The position numbers and the translations under genes were made by a program. 64,000 nucleotides of DNA, from assembly GCA_026315105.1 (NCBI GenBank), contig CM048750.1, forward strand, positions 166,932,549 through 166,996,548, read 5' to 3'. The notes beneath the pieces were generated by a model. That model worked only from the letters and a program-made list of their open reading frames with translations, had not been told where the DNA came from and ran no database searches. Every line of letters starts with the position of its first letter. Within the stretch, counting starts at the first letter, position 1. This stretch comes from Locusta migratoria. Taxonomy: Eukaryota > Arthropoda > Insecta > Orthoptera > Acrididae. Positions 57,340 to 64,000 of this stretch are shown here, in pieces.

Positions 57340-57974
57340 TTAGGTGTAAGAAGAGATGAAAGTGCTACGAGGCAGGTCCGGGCTGAACGGAGGATGATCA
57401 AACGTCCCATTCAAATTCCCGTAAGAATTTTTTGGCCACAACGTTAAGCATTGTCGTAAAAAAAAAAAAAAAACCTTTTGACAGTTATTTTCGGAGCTTG
57501 TTCTGTATTTCGCGGCGCTATTTCTTAATGGTCTAGCGGTAACCATGTGCGTTGATTTTTTAGCCTCGTGGTAAGAAATCGATCATCAAAATGCCTTTCC
57601 TGTCCCAAAAAGATGGTGCACATAACTTTTCGAGGTGTCAAGACTAATTGCCGTTTTGTTTCAGGGGTGTCGTACGATACCCAAGTTTCATCCCACGTGA
57701 CTATCCAAGAAAGAACTTCCGTAGCAAGTGTGCTTTATCTTCTCTTCAATTGTGTGAACCAGTTCATCACTAATCACAGACGGGCGTTCACTTCGTTTTT
57801 CGTCGTGCACTTGATCACGTCTTTCATTGAACATGGTGACCCATCTTCTAACCATTGAAACACTCATAGCATTTTGTCCCTAAACCTCGCAAATTTGCCG
57901 ATGAATTTCCTTTGGTTTACCTTTCTTCGCATTTAGAAAACGAATCACAGATCTGATTTCACACTCGGCGCCAT
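57340..57974 (-). pseudogene. Mariner transposase relic
   Basis: The start is at 57972-57974 on the minus strand (MAPS). In two frames near the N terminus come VIRFLNAKKGKPKEIHRQIC and MSVSMVRRWVTMFNERRDQV, then ERPSVISDELVHTIEEKI. After a deletion, WDETWVSYDTPETKRQL holds the first catalytic Asp. The C terminus reads HPPFSPDLPRS; the second Asp motif is missing. Non-coding sequence to about 58160 on the 5' side probably belongs to the element. Terminal repeats were not resolved. Confidence 0.85.
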
Positions 57975-58289
57975 TTTTAATTACGACTGACTGACTTAAA
58001 GAAACACTACAAAGTAGACATCGGCAGCAGCGATCTGAAAATGGCGCACATGTCTCGTCCTTGAGTCAAAGTAACTTCCGCGCATGTCGGAACTGCGATC
58101 GTAGCGTTGCCGTGGATAGAAATAGAAATGGACTTTACTTTGTGACCGACTCTCGTATAAATTAATCCAGAAAAGTAGGTCGCAAATTATAAGAACGAGA
58201 TAGAAGTATCTCTTCTGCAGGGAAGGAAAGATAATGGGCGTAACTCGGCAGTATAGCTCGACATTCAGCTATACCGGCGTTTGACCTTT

Positions 58290-58890
58290 GCCAAACATAT
58301 TAACAGATCGAGAGGAAGAGGTTGCGCTGTTTTTAATCAACTGTACCCGCTTCTGAAGTGTGGGAGGCTTACTATAGATAGGAAAGCTAAGGATATATAG
58401 ATATACTATCCTCCCAACCCCGCTATACGGTTACGAGGTTTAGCCATTATAGCAGACGCACGTCTCTCCAACCTTCAGAGACTACAGAACAGAAACCTCC
58501 GAGTCATTTCAGGGCCGATCGTTACACACGTGTTACACAGATTAAAAATAGTTTTTACGCCACACAGATAAATAGGAAAGCAATATCTCTCTACGACAGA
58601 GCCTCCACTTCAAAAAAATGTTCAAATGTTTGTATAGTTTATGGGACTTAACTACAAGGTCATCAGTCACTAAACTTACGAACTACTTATGAACTAGGTA
58701 AGACTAAGGACGGCACAAATATCCATCCCCGAGGGGGGATTCGAACCCCCGACCGTAGTGGCCGTGCAGACCGTGACTGGAGCGCCTCAGTCCTCTCGGC
58801 CACCGCGGCCGGCGCCTCCACTTCGACCCACCACGTTACCCCCAATCCTACGAATAAAATACTAATCTGCACATTAGCCAGATAATTCAC
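58290..58890 (+). pseudogene. placeholder
   Basis: placeholder. Confidence 0.
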
Positions 58891-61800
58891 GGAATAACAG
58901 ATTACATACATACATTACATAAAACATACGGTCGGTACATGTTGGGCCTTTCGAGGCCTGTGTGACAGAGTTAAGAGTTTACAGTGCAGTTTTCGAGATA
59001 AGTCAGTGTCTTCAGGTAAATTGAACACCCTGTACATCACTGATCACTGAATGCAACAGCGAAATTTTATCCTTCTGTGGCATATGGTTAAGGATATATG
59101 AGATTATCCGACACTTACAAGGAGACCACAAGGGTGAAGGATTTTAGATTTTCTTTATATTTAAGGTATGTGAAGTTCAAAACTCAAATAACAATCAGCC
59201 AAAGCCATTCGACGTAACTCTAAAAAATTCTCGATAAAATCGACTTTGAAACAATTGTAGCATCTGTCGGTGTTGCTCAAGTTCTTACTCTTACAAAACC
59301 AAAACACTATTTGCCAATTACCCAAAGGCACTTGAATAAACAAAGATATAAAGAAAGAAGAAACCGATATGGAAGAATGAATGGATAGGAAGAATGAGGA
59401 AAGATTTTTAAAAAAGGAAGAAAACTAAGGAATTACCTTAATACGGAGTTGAGAGAAAATATTACTGTGAAACGATTATCGGTTGGCTGCGATAAGGAAA
59501 AACTATCTTTAGAGAAGACGAACTCTGAGGGCAGTCACGGTGCCGAAAATGAAGTGTGTGCAACGAGCAGTGTGATTTTATTTCTTCTCATTTTATTTTA
59601 AGTCATCCTTTGTTTTGAAGACGGATGATTGTAAGTTTTATATTGTCATTTATGGAATTAAAAAAAGGTAGTAGCGTTCCTTCCAACCATAGAGTCGGAG
59701 GTTCGAATCCCATGGTGCCATTTTTTTTTTCCATTTTAAAATTCAATTATATAAAACATTTTGGGATCTATAACTCCACGTTTTGTGCCAGTTTTGCGTA
59801 TGTGTATGTAGACTAGCTGAACACCTTGTCTCGTCTAAAACGATGGTTGAGTAGGTTAGCTGCTTGGAAATCCATTAGATAGCTGTGGACATGACTTTCC
59901 AAAAACAGTGTCTTAACTCTTAACAAACTGAGCAATCAAAGACTACCGTCGTCAACTAATACTGAAGCCAATGGATAAACAAGCAGCTCTCGGTCGCAAA
60001 TTAAAAATTATTTAACCAAGTTTCGGCAATGACTAAGATTGCCTTCATCAGAAAATATAAAACAAAACAAGTCACGTAATAAAATATACTATTCAGCTGT
60101 GTAGCTTACGTCACAAAGTTTAAAAAGAATTTTTTTTGGAAAAAGCTAGCCACTATGGGCTGCACGCCTGCACGGATGCATCAGTCTGAATAGTATATTT
60201 TATTATGTGACTTGTTTTGTTTTATATGTTCTGATGAAGGCAATCTTAGCTGCTATGTTTAAAATAAAAATTTTAATACTGAAGCCAATGATGTAAAAAA
60301 ATGTAACATGTTTTTCTGATTGAAACCATCATTATTAAGACCTTTTGTAAAATATAGAAAATTACGAATAAACAAAAGAACGAGCATATTACGTAAAAAT
60401 TACCATTACATATGCAAATTGTGTAAGTATTCGAACACCACGAAAGAAAATAAAAAATCTGTCAAGACAGGATTCGAACCATCGACCCTATGGTTTTTTC
60501 TGTTCTCTATGGGGAGTTATGTTCCTTGCGGTGGCTGATCTGGTGTGTTTGATGTGTTTTTGGCTCAGCTTTTTTATTACAGAGAGCGCTATGCCACGCT
60601 GAGCCACGGCACCCGCCCTTCCTGAGCTACGGCGACAGATGCTGTAACGCATTTAATTATTGGTACTTACGTGTACTTGCAAAACTTCAAAGTCGATTTT
60701 GTCAAGAATTTTTTAGAGTTTTGTCGATTGTCATTTAAGTTCTGAACTACAAGTACCATAAATATAGAGAAATTCTAAAATCCGATACCAATGTGGTCTC
60801 CTTGTTAGATGGGTCAAAAACCGCCATCTTGACCTACCTCAGACGATAGAAAGAGGTGTCTCAGACAGAAGATGCAAATCTGCCCATGTCGTTTTGAAGC
60901 GAACCCTCGTGGCATTTGGCCTGACATACACGGGTAAACCGCTACGTGCAACAGAAGGTGAGGGCCGTATCTTTCCTCGGCGCCACTTCGCTTGGTGTGT
61001 CGGTAGGAATGGTGTTGCTTTGCAAGAAGTTGTGGGGGAAATGTGTGGCTAGAAAAAAGACACGTCCCACGCGCAAATGAGAATAACTACGAAAACACTC
61101 TGACGACCTTTAAAATAGCAACAGCACGAAGGCGGCATTTAACAAATGTCGAATTCGCATAAACTTTATTACTTGTTTGTATATGCAAATGATTACAGCA
61201 TCTCGAAGTAAGTAGAAGGAACGGTCTAGGGTGCCTACACTGTGCACACAGGGAACGATTACGCTGCGGTTTTCTTTATCATAAATAGGAATAGAACGCT
61301 ATTTGTTTGAGAAAAGATCTTTTCCAGTGGTTGGTGTAACAAGGAGAAATGTCAATACGACACTCGGCAAACGACAGCAGCAAGACGGTTGTCCAGTGAC
61401 ACTGAGATTATCGATATCACGGCTCGCGTACCTGAAGACTCTACCACTGTCGCGGAAACATGGAATCACTGCATTCAGAAGAGCAAAAGTGAACGTCACG
61501 AAAGACTCCGCGGTCCCTGCTATTTGTCCGAATGGTCAGACGTGATTGTTCACGCAACCATACAGGGCCGCATGGTCTTAAGGCGGTCGTTCCCGCCGGA
61601 GGTTCAAGTACTACCTCGACCATGGGTATGTATGTGTTGTCTTTAGTATAAGTTAGTTTAAGTAGTTTGCATGCCTAGGGACTGATGACCACAGAAGTTT
61701 GGTCCAATAGTGTGTAGAAACATTCGAACACATTTCGTGCATAGTCACCTCGTTTAGAACATGTTCAAATGTTTGTAAAGCTTACGAGACTTAAGTGCGG

Positions 61801-62361
61801 GGTCGTCAGTCCCTAAACTTACAAACAAACTACTTATGAACTAACTTATACTAACAGCAACACAAAATCCATGACCGAGGTAGGATTCGAACCTCCAAAG
61901 TGGGAGGCCGCGTGAGTCGCAATCTGGCGCTCCAGACCGCTCGGCTTATTTGCAGCAATCCAAGTATCCACAATCCAACAGCACCGACAGTCAGTATGGC
62001 GAGAACCTGGGCTTCCCTCGAGACGTCAGGAGAGGAAAGTGCATATACAGTAGTGCGGCCGACGACAACACTCCATACAGCAGTGGCGTCACATCCTCTT
62101 TTCGGAGTAGTTCCAGTTCTGCTTACAGTGTCACAATGTAAACATCCGTCGGCAGAGGCTGCAAGGAAAACGAACTTCTTTGACAACTGACTGTTTTCTT
62201 CAGTCTGATATGATGCAGCTGTGCCCGCTGCTGTTAACCTGTGCAGGCTTCTTCATTTGTTCAAAATGTTCAAATGTCTGTAAATCTATCGGACCAAACT
62301 GCGTGGTCATCAGTCCGTAGCTTATAAACTACTTAAACTAAGTTAAACTAACGTAAAGGAC

Positions 62362-62415
<54 letters not shown>

Positions 62416-64000
62416 CCCCAGGAACGACTCGAACCTCCGACTGCGAGCAACCGGGCGCTCCGCAGCGAAGCGCATTAGACCGCTCGGCTACTCCACCGCG
62501 GCTTCTTCATTTGTGGATAACCTCTGCAACCTACATCCATTTGTACCTGTTTAGTGCACTCACATCTTCGTTTCCCTCTACAGCTTTTACCCATCACACT
62601 CCGCTCGCCGGCCGCGTTAGCCGAGGGGACTGAGGCGCGCCAGTCACGTTCTGCACGGCCACGGCGGTCGGAGGTTCGAATCCCCCCTCGGGCATGGATA
62701 TTTGTGCCGTCCTTAGTGTTAGCTAGTTCGTAAGTAGTTTGTAAGCATAGGGACTGATGACCCCGTAGGGACTGATGACCCCGTAGTTAAGTCCCATAAG
62801 CTATACAAACATTTGAACATTTTGAACACTCCGCTCCAGTGTTAAATTGATGATTTCTGGATGACTCAGAATATGTCCCGATCATTTCTTTTAGTCAACT
62901 TGTGGAACAATTGTCTTTTCGACGCAGTTTTATTTGGCATATAATCATCAACTGCGTCATCTCTCCATCTAATCTTCGGCGTTATCTGTAGCACCATAAT
63001 GAAAAATCTCCTATCGTCCTTGCCTGAACTTCTTATCATCCACGTTTCATTCCCGTAAAAGGCTAAATTCCACACAAATACCTTCAGAGTAGATTTCCCA
63101 ACACTTTCCCGAGTGAGACGGTGCAGTGGGAACACACTGGACTCACTTTCAGGAGGAGGGGGGTTCAAATCCGCCAGCGGCCATCCTTATTTAGGTTTAC
63201 CGTGATTCCCTATCAAAGAACACGTCCGATTTCCTTACCCATCCCTGACAAAAACTATCAGAGCTTATTTCCTTACCCATCCCTGACAAAAACTATCAGA
63301 GCTTGTGCTCCGTCTCTGAAGACCACGACGTCGACGGAACGCTGAACCCTAATCCAATTTTTCCTAATACATGAATCTGTAATAAATATTAACAAACCGG
63401 TCTTCTTCAGAAACGTTTTTGTTGCCTCTGGCAGACAAAATTTTATACCCTTTCTACTTTGGCAATCATAACTGATTTTACGACTAAATAACAAATTTCA
63501 TCTACTTCTTTTACTATATCGTTTCGTAATCTAATTCTCTAGGCATCACCTGGTTTAATTCGATTAATTACCTTTTGTTAATGTTCATCTTATAACTTAC
63601 TCTTCTTTCAAGACACTGTTCGTTCAACTGCTCTTACAAATCCTATTACAATTTCGTCGGCAAACCCAAGGTTTTTTCTTCATCTCCATGAACTTTATTG
63701 CCGGCCGCGGTGGCCGAGGGGACTGAGGCGCTTCAGTCACGGTCTGCACGGACACTACGGTCGGGGGTTCGAATCCCCCCTCGGGCATGGATATTTGTGC
63801 CGTCCTTAGTTGTAGGTAGTTCATAAGTAGTTTGTAAGTTTAGGGACTGATGACACCGTAGTTAAGTCCCTTAAGCTTAACAAACATTTGAACATTTTGA
63901 ACATGAAATTTATTCCTTCATTGATTCGTTTACTGCTTGTTCAGTATACAATTTGATATTCTACAACACCGCCTCTCTTTTTTCTCTATCAGTTCTTCTC

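Overview
The window is repeat-dense insect DNA, most likely from a grasshopper or locust (Orthoptera, Schistocerca-like). The reasons are AT-rich non-coding sequence, about thirty copies of one tRNA-headed SINE family, several decayed LINE lineages, mariner, Tc1 and hAT relics, and Penelope-like retroelements. The organism is inferred from recalled repeat families, not from any host gene. I recognise no host protein-coding exon, no functional tRNA or rRNA gene and no CRISPR array. Almost every readable ORF is a transposon remnant or a chance frame through a SINE.

Layout. 1-9 kb: a mariner element with both inverted repeats and TA duplications, a Tc1 relic, a 67-bp tandem duplication, several SINEs and a LINE split by a SINE-spacer-SINE block. 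9-23 kb: a second SINE family, a satellite-like ~300-bp tandem repeat, LINE 3' ends (some tandemly duplicated), a palindromic insertion at 17.4-17.7 kb and two Tc1 relics. 23-37 kb: a 5'-truncated I-like LINE with RNase H and a (TAA)n tail inside a 12-bp target duplication, a LINE with two nested SINEs, an imperfect-hairpin element at 30.15 kb, a 1.45-kb inverted-repeat element with a nested hairpin, and a foldback split by a SINE. 37-49 kb: two Penelope-like elements, one interrupted by a poly(A)-tailed Jockey-type LINE, plus mariner relics. 49-58 kb: two Jockey-type LINE relics, two hAT relics and a mariner relic. 58-64 kb: an inverted-repeat element carrying a ribozyme-like insertion, then a LINE running off the window with four nested SINEs.

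The thread I find most interesting is a motif CTGANGA - short hairpin - GAAA, resembling a type I hammerhead ribozyme core. It recurs about nine times, on both strands. Two copies lie at nearly the same distance downstream of the GIY-YIG ORF in the two Penelope-like elements. Others lie in short inverted-repeat insertions, two of which (292 and 300 bp) have clear 12-bp and 17-bp target duplications. Hammerhead motifs in Penelope-like elements are established knowledge; the short inverted-repeat insertions look like non-autonomous partners, which is my inference. All copies carry one extra base between the core and helix II, so activity is not assured.

The SINEs share one 3' body behind several different class-II tRNA-like heads. 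The body contains a small hairpin whose stem appears to covary between subfamilies. Nesting with clean target duplications gives relative ages for many insertions.
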